64,000 nt of DNA from Adineta steineri (Eukaryota > Rotifera > Eurotatoria > Adinetida > Adinetidae), in contig CAJNOI010000002.1 of assembly GCA_905250115.1 (NCBI GenBank), positions 1,561,866-1,625,865 on the forward strand, in the 5' to 3' direction. A model generated the notes under the pieces. That model saw only the letters and a list, made by a program, of their open reading frames with translations. It ran no database searches and was not told where the DNA came from. Shown piece by piece: positions 28,581 through 39,557 of the stretch (the stretch's first letter is position 1; every line of letters begins with the position of its first letter). A program made the translations under genes and the position numbers.

Positions 28581-29488
28581 TTAAATTGAGAATATATCTA
28601 ATAGTTTTGTATCATTTAATTCTATATTTATTTTTAAATAGTTAATTAAAATTAATCCACATATTGTGACAGAAAATCCCACAAGACATGCAATAATATC
28701 AACAAATGTTAATAAACGCCATTCACGAAATAGTATACTGTTGTTACAATTGATGTTGAAAATATATCTAATGCTTTATTAAGATAAATCATTTGTATTA
28801 AAATACAGATTATAACTACTTATGAGTATAGAATTCTTCTAAACCAATAGCAATACCTTTACATGCTGTTATAGTAAAAGCACCCAAAAGTGAACAAATT
28901 AATATATAAATATGAACATATTGAGGACCTAAACGTGGAACATAATAAAATATTAAACATAATAGTCCAATACATATAATGAATGAAAAGAAAAGAAATT
29001 CTAAAATTAAATATAAGTAATAGTAAGTAATTATACATTTTTAATATATTTTCTTTTGGTGCATGAATTACAATAATAACTGAACCACATACTGTAAGAA
29101 GACAACCAATTCTACTAAGTATATTTAATTTTTCATCTAGAAATCGAACAGCCATTAAAGCACTAGTGTGTATAAATAGAAACTATTGAAATAGAAATAA
29201 ATTCTAAATATAGAAATGTACCGAACTAAAACTGATAATGCACCAAGTGGCGTGACAAGTAATGCAGGAGCAAATCCATAGGCTACAAAATTACATATTT
29301 CTCCAATTCCCCATTGTTATCAAACCAATCCACCATTGTATTTCATATAAATAACCAAAACCACCTGATAATTGAAGTAGGCCTTTCTTTTTTAAAACAA
29401 AACTTGAACCGATAAATAAACTTGACAAAAGTACTAATGAAATTCCAATAAAAAACTCATTTGATTTCATCGAATGAAACAAAAACAT
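28581..29488 (-). pseudogene. Decayed NIPA-type magnesium transporter
   Basis: On the minus strand the residues of a NIPA family protein can be followed in order but in shifting frames. The first block ([27 protein letters not shown] ... WWIGLITMG) breaks at about 29312-29315, where a GGGG run puts the next segment ([17 protein letters not shown] ... [11 protein letters not shown]) in another frame. A short GT..AG intron (29221-29163) leads to [19 protein letters not shown] and HAPKEN. A second shift near 29000-29030 precedes FYYVPRLGPQYVHIYILICS and ACKGIAIGLEEF. Further down, YLNKALDIFSTSIVT is followed directly by REWRLLTFVDIIACLVGF with about 14 expected residues missing and another frame change. 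Intact NIPA proteins are nine-helix Mg2+ transporters. Several independent lesions argue for a pseudogene rather than a single assembly error. Confidence 0.75.
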
Positions 29489-29928
29489 TCTATCTAGTTT
29501 CAAGTCATTTACTTGTTATGTTTATCATATTGAAATAATATATGCCAAAAAAACCAATGGCCATATTTATTCAAGAAAACAGACGATCGCCTGATCTTTC
29601 ATTTCCTTTTTATTTCTTTGTCTTTAACCTCGAAAAGGAAAAAAAAACAACGTCAAACTTTCTACTCCATAATCATCCCATCACCACCTGACAAAAAGAA
29701 TCATAAGAATACATGCAAAATGAGAAACAAACAAAATAGAATAACAAAAAAAAAAAATGAAATGAGATAGCTGTTTGTTGTACAAAAGAAAAATTTTCTT
29801 GTTTTTCTAGTTTTTTGTCCAATAGTATCAAGAATATATAAAAGAAAAAACGACGAGAAAAAGCTGAACATTATCTCAATATGAGATAAAAAAAAAATTC
29901 CTGATTCTAAAGATAAATCAAAAACTGT
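29489..29928. other. Intergenic, between OGT 3' end and NIPA pseudogene
   Basis: AT-rich sequence containing the probable OGT 3' UTR on the minus strand. No coding potential seen. Confidence 0.6.
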
Positions 29929-32900
29929 TTAACTTGTTATTGATGATTTAATATGATCAGGTAATAAATTATTTGTATATCTATTCCACATTTTTATAAA
30001 AATTTCTTCTATATGTTGCGTATATAGTGCTGTATCAAATAATGGACTTGTTAAACGACGTGACCAAACTTTTGCACGAATAGATTTCAGATACATCGAG
30101 TCATTACCAAGACGAACAGCGATATTTTCATAATCATCATAAGATTCAGCTACTAATTCTGGACAACCAAGAGTATGTAATAAAGATGCACCAACACGTG
30201 ATGCTAATGTTTCAAGTGGAAGTGATATCATTGGTGTACCTATTCAGAAATAAATTCCTTTTAATTTATGTAGTGTGAGCTAAATACATTATTTAGTTTC
30301 CTAGAAACGAATCTTTTGAATATGAGATTTGGTTTTATTTTATATTTTCTTTTCAGCCCACTCGAACTGCAAATGACTTCCGTCAAAAAGCAATATCTGG
30401 TGCAGAAATGAAGCTTTTTATTATTAATCACTTTGTCAATATATCGTTGAAATTGAAGAAGGTTTTAGTAACTCTAGGCTATACATTGACCTTGATACAA
30501 TTTCATACAAGATACGCTTCAAGAATTAGATAATAAGCATGTTAATAACTGTGACAATGATTTTATCACAAAAACTAATCAAAAAATCTTTCGAAACTAA
30601 CCTGCCCATAGAACATCCATGCCAGTAGTATGACCATTACATAACGGTGTATCAAGACAAACATCAGCTAGTTGACCACGTCGAACATGTTCTTCTTTAG
30701 GTGCAACATTTGAAAAAATTAATCTTGATGATTCAATACCATAAAATGTTGCTGTTTGTATTAGATTTTCTTCACCTGCTATTGGAAAACGAAGAAGCCA
30801 TAGTACACTTTTTGGTACACGTTTTAGGATCTATAATTTATATAACATAATAAGGATAAAAATAAGATATCAATTCTATTTTAAAACACTTACATTACAC
30901 CAACAACGCATTGTTGTTGGATCAATTTTGTACAATTGATTAAAATTACAATAAACAATTGCATCTTCTGGTAAACCATATTGTGTTCGTGTTGTTAATA
31001 AAACTGTTTGAGGTACTTCTTCACCTGTTGCCGCACGACTACTAGTCTATTATATTAAAAATAATTTTTTCCATAGAAAGAAAATTTATTTTACTTGTAA
31101 TGTTGTTGTACCATTTTGTGCTACTATACCATTAATACTAACTTCATTATGTCCTTGTTGTAATAACTGATGAACAACAGTTGCTTGTGGTAATTCAACT
31201 AATGAGGTAATGACTTCATCTTTACATTCATTTGTATTTGTTTTACCATTCTCTTTATCATCAGTAGATAATACTTTAACTGTCATGGTCTAAAAAAAAG
31301 AATCAAATGGAATAATTTCTATTTTATAAAATAAAATATATATTTACTTTAACATCACTTCTTTCAAGTATTGGTTTTAAATTTGTACCATTAACTATCG
31401 AACGATTATCAACTGTAGTTATTATATCATTAGGATTAGTTTGTTGACTTTCAATAATAACAGCTTTTTCAGTCATATGACTAAACATATTTGCATGATC
31501 ACCAATGAAAAATGTATACGGCATATATGCAAGTTTTTCCGAATATTGAGCTGATAAGGATAATGGAGAAGTTATTTCATCGGTTATTAAATAATCCATA
31601 TATGGAGCACCCGATGTATTCGGATAGCCAAGCCACATAACTTGAATAGGTGCTGGACGAAATGCAAAGATTTCATTACGGGCACCACGTGTATAACCAT
31701 TTAGATTAACTAATATATGAATACCATCGGAATGTATTCGATCGGCCTGAAAAATAGAATGAAAAGTTTTTTATGTATATCTGATTGAAGGTTATAATTT
31801 TCATTATTCGGTATATTGAATTTCTAATATCGATGTAATTCTCTTACCGCTTGTCCATTGCATGTAATTGATGATAAATCAATAAAATGTTCTGCTTCAC
31901 GTTGAATTTTTGCTCGAAATGCAGTGCCATCATCGGCACTTAATGAATAACAAAAGATTTCCACACGTTTACGATTATGTAAACCTGGTATACTTTGCAT
32001 TAAATGTGCAGTTGGATGATTACAAAAATCTGAACTAACATAACCTATACGTAAACGATTCGTATTTATAGTTAAATTTTTTGAATGCATAAATGTTTTC
32101 TTATGTAATAATTGAATCTAAAAAAATATAAATAAAAGTGTTTGATTTTTAATATAGAATTATTCTTTACGCGTTCAAGACATAAAAGAGCATGTCGAGT
32201 AGCAATATTTCGTCGTTGTTCACCGGTTAATGGATATAACATACTATGATGTGGATGTACACTTGGTAAACGATTTTTATCAAGTTGTTCTTGAACAATT
32301 GAACAAATTTTATTTAAACGAATATCATATTCATTCCAATCACAGATAATCTAAACAAGGAAGTCTATTTTTTTGAAAAGAAAATAAATATTTTGATATA
32401 CTTGTAAACAATGAGCTAAATTACAAAAAGCATCTGGAAAATCTGGTTTTAATTTGAGCGCTGTTTTATATGATTGTATTGCATCAACAATATTGCCGGT
32501 ATCTTTATGTATAGATGCTAAATTTGAATGTGCATCAGCAAATGATGGATTTATTTGTATAGCACGTGTATAACATTGTAATGCACCTGTCACATCACCA
32601 ATTTCTTTTAATGTATTACCAAGATTTGAATGTGCATCAGCAAACATTGGTTGAATACGTATTGCTTCTTTATAATGATTTAATGCATCATGTAAACGAC
32701 CTTGTTGTTGTAAAACTGAGGCTAAATTTGAATGTGCAGCAGCAAAATTTGGTAAAATATCTAATGCACGAGTATATAGTTTAATTGCTTCATCTATTTG
32801 ACCTTGTTCACGACGAATATTTGCTAAATTATTTAGAGAATCTGCATGGGTTGGACATTGAATAAGTGCAGTTTTGTAACATTCTTCAGCATCAGAGACC

Positions 32901-34997
32901 TATAATATAAGAGATTTCGTTTTGATATTCTTTACCAAAACGTCTCAGTTAAATTAGAAAATCGACATAAATACTCGGATAATTTATGATATAATTCATC
33001 TAATTTTTGATTAATAGAATTGTTCAATGGTACTAGAGCAAGAAGTTCTGAACGATTTTGTTTATTGAATAATCAAGTATACACTTATCCTAATTATTCA
33101 AGTGGTAATATGTGATTTTGTTCTCATTTAAAATTTCATAAACAAACCACTCGAACTAAAGTCTACACAAATTAAGACAAGATCTTTCTATCTTTCGGAT
33201 ACAAGTATCATTATTTCTGGTTATAGATAATTGTTTTATCAACAGAGCATACTATAATGTCTAAATATTTTTCTATGATTATTTCTATTTTTACACATTG
33301 TACGAATTATAGTACTGATTGAAATAGTAAAGCATTTTTCATCTATTTTAAACATTCTTATCTTTATATCTTAAAGTAGTCATATTCAAACGCCTTCTCT
33401 ATCTTTTTGAAGGAGGAGGAGGACACAATTGATGAGAAAAAAACGCAGATGTAAGTACATACTTTGCCTTGCACTTTTAATGCATTAGCTAAATTACAAT
33501 AAGCGTCGGGAAAATTTGATTGTAATTGTATAGCACGACGATAAGTTTCAATTGCTAAATCAATCAAACTAAATATAACGAGAAATGAAATTAAAGTTTT
33601 CATTTATTTGTAATTACCCTTGCTCGTAATAAGCACAAGCAAGATTTCCATGAACAATTGGATGATTGGGGGAAAGATTTAAAGCACGTAAATAAGCTGT
33701 TACAGCACTAGAAGAAATACAAAAATAAATATTTATTTGTATTTAAATAAAAAATAATTTACCGATCAAATATTCGTGCTTCTTTTAATACATTGCCTAA
33801 ATTAATATGTGCATCAAGAAAATTCGGATCTAATGCAACTGCCTATCAACAAAAAAACACAATATATACATACATAAATAAATTAATTAATTTGAATTAA
33901 CCTTTTCAAAATGATGAATAGCTAACCACATTTCACCTTGACAATTAAATATACATCCTAAATTGCTCCATGCTACAGCAAATGTTGGTTGAGTTTTAAT
34001 CACTTTTAGATAGCATTCCTAATATTATAAAGCAATAATAAAATCATTTTTGATTTCTCTCACTATTTACCTTTGCTTCTTCTAAATAACCAAGTGCTTT
34101 CAAAAGATTTCCTAGATCATTTCTAACACCATATAAATCCTAGAAAAATAGTTTCATTTTTAAAGAAAAAAAATTAAATTGAACTTTACTGGATTATACT
34201 GTAATGCTGTTAAATAAGCGCTAACAGCACCTTCCATATCTGAATTAGCAATAAGAGCCGCTGCATAATTAATACTAAATTACAAAAAAAATCATATTTA
34301 TCGAATAAAAATATTCAAATTATCTACATACTATCCATCAATAAAGTCTGGTTTCAATTGTAAAGCTTTAATATAATGATCAAGAGCTAAATGTAGAAGA
34401 CCTTTTTCTTTATATACATTGGCTAAATTGGAATGAGCTTCGGCTAGATGTGGATCAAGTTTAGTTGCTAAAAGACTGTATTCCATTGATCTATGAAAAT
34501 AAAAAAAAATATCGAATAAAAATAAACAAATTTTCATATTATTTACTGGTCATAACGACGCATTTGAAAATAAATTGAACTAAGTAAAAGTAATAAACTT
34601 GTATTATCTGGTTCTTGTTGATATAATTGAAGACAATATTGTTCTGCACGTTCATAATTTCCATTTTGATATTCACGATTTGCGCGATCAGCAATAGCTA
34701 CACATACATATATATATATGTAAGAATACAAAAGAATTGTTTATGTATTACTTTGAAAATCAAATATATTACTAGGAGAACGTATAGAATTATGATGAGA
34801 ATGATGATGATGATGTCTTTGATTTGGACTGGATAACATTACGGATGGTGATGATGATGATGGGGCAATTTTCATAGGAGATGTAGACGATAGAGTTTCT
34901 AAAAAAAGAAAAAAAAACAATAAGATTAGATTTTATATTTCTACAAAATATTTTTACCAGTTTGATTATTCATTATAAAGTGAGAAGTTGGGCTCAT
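29929..34997 (-). CDS. OGT: O-GlcNAc transferase (OGT), 18 exons, 1092 aa
   Basis: Minus-strand exons: 34997-34958, 34898-34752, 34697-34547, 34490-34332, 34274-34190, 34139-34071, 34018-33902, 33842-33763, 33707-33618, 33568-33463, 32899-32402, 32350-32171, 32117-31848, 31746-31348, 31289-31095, 31046-30894, 30830-30602, 30239-29929; phases close. The enzyme transfers GlcNAc from UDP-GlcNAc to Ser/Thr of nuclear and cytosolic proteins. After a Ser/His-rich leader, about twelve 34-residue TPRs of the superhelix are visible ([53 protein letters not shown]). The catalytic part follows: the conserved [19 protein letters not shown], then [21 protein letters not shown], an intervening domain, and the UDP-binding [20 protein letters not shown]. 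Length is close to human (1046). The ATG at 34997 is in frame with a second at 34973. The 563-bp intron 10 is the only long one. Confidence 0.95.
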
Positions 34998-35365
34998 GCC
35001 TTAATAAACATAATCAACATTCTATTTATAGTTGAATATTACGTATATAATCTTGAATATAAGAAGAAAAATATAAATACCTATCCTATAGTAATTACCT
35101 TGTCTGTCTCATAAGAGCGAAGAAATAAAAAATTATTAGTTGATATTGTCAACAATATAGTAAGACAAGCAATGAGTAAGGATGAATCAGCTGGCAAACA
35201 GATGTCACTCCATGATAGAAGCCTATTAAATGATTAGGTATGACAACTTATAGATAATCAATTTTATGCGTATTTCTATATATAATTATACTTTAATTTA
35301 CATTTTACTGATATATCTTTGATATATTTTTCAAAAAAAAACAGAAAGTCATAACATAAATTAAT
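34998..35365. promoter_or_regulatory. OGT upstream region / 3' flank of ART-TPR gene
   Basis: About 370 bp of AT-rich DNA holding the OGT promoter and, further right, the 3' flank of the ART-TPR gene (both genes lie on the minus strand). No specific motif can be assigned. Confidence 0.4.
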
Positions 35366-38002
35366 CTAAAAATATTCAATATTTTTTTTCATAGTAATAC
35401 GATTAATATTTCTTCGAACTATTTCTATATTTGGATGTTTGGATGGTAAAAATTTTTCGTACAAAATCAAAGATTGCTGAAAATAATTAAGAGATATATC
35501 TGATTTGTGTATACATTGATAGATCATTCCAATATTATTTAAACTATCACCAATATCGACATGACCAAATGGATACATTTTTTCACGGATTTTAAGTCCT
35601 TGTTGATAATATTCAAGAGCTTCTTTGTACTTTTCTTCTTGATATAGAATAGTACCGATATGATCCAGAGTATATGCAATATCAGGATGATCAGAAATAT
35701 ATAATTTTTTTTGTATTTTAAGTGCATTTTGATAATAATAAATAGCTTCATCATATTTTCCTAGTCGATCAAGAACACATCCGATATTATTAAGATTCAA
35801 AGCAATATCGACATGATCTGATAAATAAAAATTTTCTTGTATTGTTAATGCTTGTAGATAATAATTTAAGGTTTCATCGTATTTATTTTGTTGATATAAA
35901 ATATTACCAATATTATTAAGACTTCGAGCAATATCAATATGATCAAATGTATAATATTTTTTACGTATTTCAAATGATCGTTGATAATAATAAAGTGCTT
36001 GATTATATTTTCCACGATTGTACAATATAACTCCAATATTATTGAGAGTACCAGCAAGATCAATATGATCAGGAGGATATAAATTTTGTTGTATTTCTAA
36101 TGCATGTTGACAGAAATCAAGAGCATCATTATATTTTCCTTGAATATTTAGAATAAGACCAATACTATTCAAGATACAAGCAATATCGATAAGATTATTT
36201 GGGTACAAACTCTGTTGTATTTTTAATGATTCTTGATAATGATCAGCAGCATTATCATATTTACCTATTTGATAAAAAATATTACCAATATTATTTAAAT
36301 TTCGTGCAATATCAATACGATCAGAAGTATAAAACGTTTTCAAGATTCTTAATGCATGTTCATAATAATTAAAAGCTTCAGTAAAATGTCCTTGTGTATT
36401 TAAAATAAAAGCAATATTATTAAGAATTCGAACATTATCAATATGATCAGAATAATTAAAATTTTGTTTGATTTTTAATACACGTTGATAATACTCAAGA
36501 GCTTTAATATTGTGTCCATATTCATATGAGATAGTACCCAGTTTATTAAGCATGTAAGCTGCTTCTTGCCAACGTATTGGTTTCGTATCTATCATTCGTT
36601 CATATGCACGATTATAATATTCCTGTGCAATCTTCCATTCATTTTTAAAATCAAAAGTTCGACCAAGATTGAATTCTATCCAAGCGATTTCTTCTCCATT
36701 CACATCGGATAACAATCGTTCGAAGTACTTTTGTGCTTTATTATATTGACCTAAACTACACATCAATCTTCCAAAAATAATACGGATACTTTTTTCTTCG
36801 GATTCATTATATTTTTTCTTAAGATAATCTTTGAGAATTTCTTGTCCATCATTGGATACATTCAATTTTATCAGCCATACATGTGAATGCTGTTGAATAC
36901 TTTTTAATCGAAATGTAATATTTATATCAAATAATACTTCTTCTTCATGAGGATAATCACTATATTGTGCAATATCAGCAAAACTAGTAGTATGACCATG
37001 TTCTTGAATATTACATTCAATTTCAAAAAGAACAGGTACAACATTTGTTCGTTTTGTCGGTTTCATAGCTGCAGAAAGTGCCAATGAATAGAGTCGATTA
37101 GCGATCAAATATTCATTCATAGATATAAGTGCATTTTGGTTTTTTCTAAATTTCTTTAATTGGTTTTTCGTTAGTTTAGTCCCATGATAAACAATAAGAA
37201 TTTTTTCATTTGATAACAAAATCTTCTGATGTTTATCTGCAAGATTTTTTGTTAAATCGTCGATAAAGAAACGAAATATATACAATAGATCAATATCTTG
37301 ATTTTTTAATGCTTTAGTTATATATTTAAAAATAAATGATTTATTTAAATACCAACGAATAGCTTGTTCTGATTGATATTCTTGTTCGAATTGATTAATC
37401 AATTTTTGTTTTTTTAAATTATCCTGATAATATTGTCGATACATATCAATCATCTGCTGTTTAGTTACATGATAATCACTAGATGATTGTAGAATAATTT
37501 GCGTGAAAAGTTGAGACCAAATAAATTGAGCTGATTCTTTTGATGTTTGATTTTGATTGAAAATGTTAAATGTTAATAATTGATTATCAGTAGAATTAAT
37601 TTCTTTATGAATTGATGCACATAAGAAATCTAACTTTGTATAAATATCAATTATTTTTGAATTTGTAATTTTTAAATGTTCATATTTCGTTGTATCGGTA
37701 CAAAGAATAAAGATAGCTTTGATTTGATGAAATTTACTAATTTGAGGTAAGAATTCAATAGTAGTAAGACCAGAAATAACCAAGAATATATTTTCTTTAT
37801 CAATAGATTGAATAAAATTAAGACATTGTTCGAGTTCAGTATGAAAGATAAGAGAAGTGGTAATTCGTTGTAGAAGATTTTTTATCTGTTCAATATCTAT
37901 ATAACCGTTTATATTGAAGTCACACCAAAGTATAGTTACATTTTCTTTGTATTCATCAGTATCTTTGGCAATAGAATAATGATTGTCATGAAACGAACCC
38001 AT
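35366..38002 (-). CDS. ADP-ribosyltransferase-like/TPR protein, probably catalytically inactive, 878 aa, intronless
   Basis: Single exon. Three parts: an N-terminal alpha/beta domain (residues 20-135, with strands ILWCDFNI, NIFLVISGL, IKAIFILCTD); an ADP-ribosyltransferase region (about 200-400); and about ten TPRs of 42 residues (about 410-860) of kinesin-light-chain type, with NNIGNILYQ, YYQRALEI-like helices and DHIDIA linkers. Compared with its neighbour at 39558-41606, the R-S-E catalytic triad is altered. The expected Tyr-Arg-Gly is Tyr-His-Gly (His273), and the Ser-Thr-Ser motif reads LIAN (299-302). The Glu cluster (EEEVLF, 353-358) remains. R-S-E ARTs need Arg and Ser for NAD binding, so I infer loss of transferase activity with the TPR scaffold kept open. 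The frame is fully intact, arguing for selection on some function. Confidence 0.85.
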   Translation of the reverse strand: MGSFHDNHYSIAKDTDEYKENVTILWCDFNINGYIDIEQIKNLLQRITTSLIFHTELEQCLNFIQSIDKENIFLVISGLTTIEFLPQISKFHQIKAIFILCTDTTKYEHLKITNSKIIDIYTKLDFLCASIHKEINSTDNQLLTFNIFNQNQTSKESAQFIWSQLFTQIILQSSSDYHVTKQQMIDMYRQYYQDNLKKQKLINQFEQEYQSEQAIRWYLNKSFIFKYITKALKNQDIDLLYIFRFFIDDLTKNLADKHQKILLSNEKILIVYHGTKLTKNQLKKFRKNQNALISMNEYLIANRLYSLALSAAMKPTKRTNVVPVLFEIECNIQEHGHTTSFADIAQYSDYPHEEEVLFDINITFRLKSIQQHSHVWLIKLNVSNDGQEILKDYLKKKYNESEEKSIRIIFGRLMCSLGQYNKAQKYFERLLSDVNGEEIAWIEFNLGRTFDFKNEWKIAQEYYNRAYERMIDTKPIRWQEAAYMLNKLGTISYEYGHNIKALEYYQRVLKIKQNFNYSDHIDNVRILNNIAFILNTQGHFTEAFNYYEHALRILKTFYTSDRIDIARNLNNIGNIFYQIGKYDNAADHYQESLKIQQSLYPNNLIDIACILNSIGLILNIQGKYNDALDFCQHALEIQQNLYPPDHIDLAGTLNNIGVILYNRGKYNQALYYYQRSFEIRKKYYTFDHIDIARSLNNIGNILYQQNKYDETLNYYLQALTIQENFYLSDHVDIALNLNNIGCVLDRLGKYDEAIYYYQNALKIQKKLYISDHPDIAYTLDHIGTILYQEEKYKEALEYYQQGLKIREKMYPFGHVDIGDSLNNIGMIYQCIHKSDISLNYFQQSLILYEKFLPSKHPNIEIVRRNINRITMKKNIEYF

Positions 38003-39557
38003 TTATATTTGAAGATGGGGTTTTATTATTCTTCAATATATACTTGTTCTTGATAATATGAAACGGTTATCTGTAACGAAAGAAGAAAACGTACACCTTC
38101 AGATAGTTACGCACATCAATGAATGAATCATTCTTCTTTTTTTTTCTATAAAAAAATGTCGTCTTCAGTGTTGCTAGGTGCAAAACGTTCTTCCTTTCTA
38201 ATGAATTTTTTTCCTCGTTATCGTTCTTACGTCTACGTTGACGTGTACTAGACCAGTAAGCATATGAGAGATTTCATTCATTTTTTTTCTTTGTACATCA
38301 ATGATAATATTATAACCACTGCATTTTCAAAGTATTTCTTTATATCCATATAATATAACGAAAGTATTTGTCCTAAAAGCTTGTCTATCATTGTTCATAT
38401 ATTATTGTATTTAATTAATATGATGCGAAGCAAACCATTTCTGTAGTTCTTCGCGAGTTTAAATACAAAGTGAAAATATCGAAATCGAACTGATACTATT
38501 CATTTATGGGAAGCGTCGAAAAAATACGATTTTGACTTTTTCAGATTTCGAGATAATTAAAACGAAAAGCAGAAGTAAAAGTTAGGCACCACTTTTCTCT
38601 GACAACTGCTTTACGGCTGATAATATGAGTAGTGACACTAGATATACGTATAAGCTAACTACCTTTATATTTTGGGGATGTGGGTGGATGTGAGTACTTA
38701 TAATATATATGGTATATCCATACCCTAATCCTAGAATTATAGATATATCCAAGTAAATAAATTATATAAACGATGTGATTTATAAATTAATGCTTTTTCA
38801 ACGGAAGAACAACGTGTGACTATATTTCCATTAAATATAAGTACCGTCAGTAGAACCATATTAACTTAGTGATGTAAAAGCTTAATAAATACCTAAAATG
38901 TTACTTTGTTGTAAAAATTAACTGTTTTTTCGCACACATTTAATTTAGTTGATTTATTCCGATATCTGACGGTGTCCTCTGTGAAGCACTTAAGTGTGGT
39001 GGTCATTAAAAAATCAGAACTAATTGTAAGATATCTCTTTGAACGATTTCCCTCTTAGTCTGAATCCGAAATCAGAGGAGTATACTTAACTTCTCTATAT
39101 TGTGAAATAAACTATAATTTATCATATCGTCAATACGTCTAAATTGATTAATATATTATTAGTAAGTGATTTTTCTTTTCATTTAATTCTAATTAACAAT
39201 GAACACTCATTGGTTAATTCAATTAGAACATGTGTTAACGCATCTCGGAATATATATTGCAGTTTTTAACTTTTTCTTCATCATATGATGCCTCGTTCAA
39301 CACTATTACAATTTAATTCCATATAAGTTGTTTTTCTTATTATTACAGGGAACACCCTCGTAAAGAATTACAGATGTACATATGTCTGAGAAGGTCATTT
39401 ATACACATATATATGTATGTGTATTACCTTATCAGTCGGCTTTGTCCTTTACGTTTATATTATTTACAGAGTTATTCTCTGTACGCGCTTGCAAGTTACT
39501 AAAAAATAGAATTCAAAAACAAGCGAACAAAACATTCTTTTATTTATCAATTATTCT
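38003..39557. other. Intergenic between two ART-TPR paralogues
   Basis: 1.5 kb of AT-rich DNA with no supported exon. It contains one member of the TGTGGG-armed foldback family (38675-38730). A plus-strand frame at 39382-39615 is unsupported and overlaps the 3' end of the next gene. Confidence 0.55.
38675..38730. repeat. Foldback element with TGTGGG-like arm (copy 1)
   Basis: Left arm GGGGATGTGGGTGGATGTG, AT-rich centre with TATA steps, right arm TATCCATACCCTAATCC. The arms are imperfectly complementary. The right arm resembles those of the other copies in this window (a CATCCATACCCA-like core). Confidence 0.5.
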
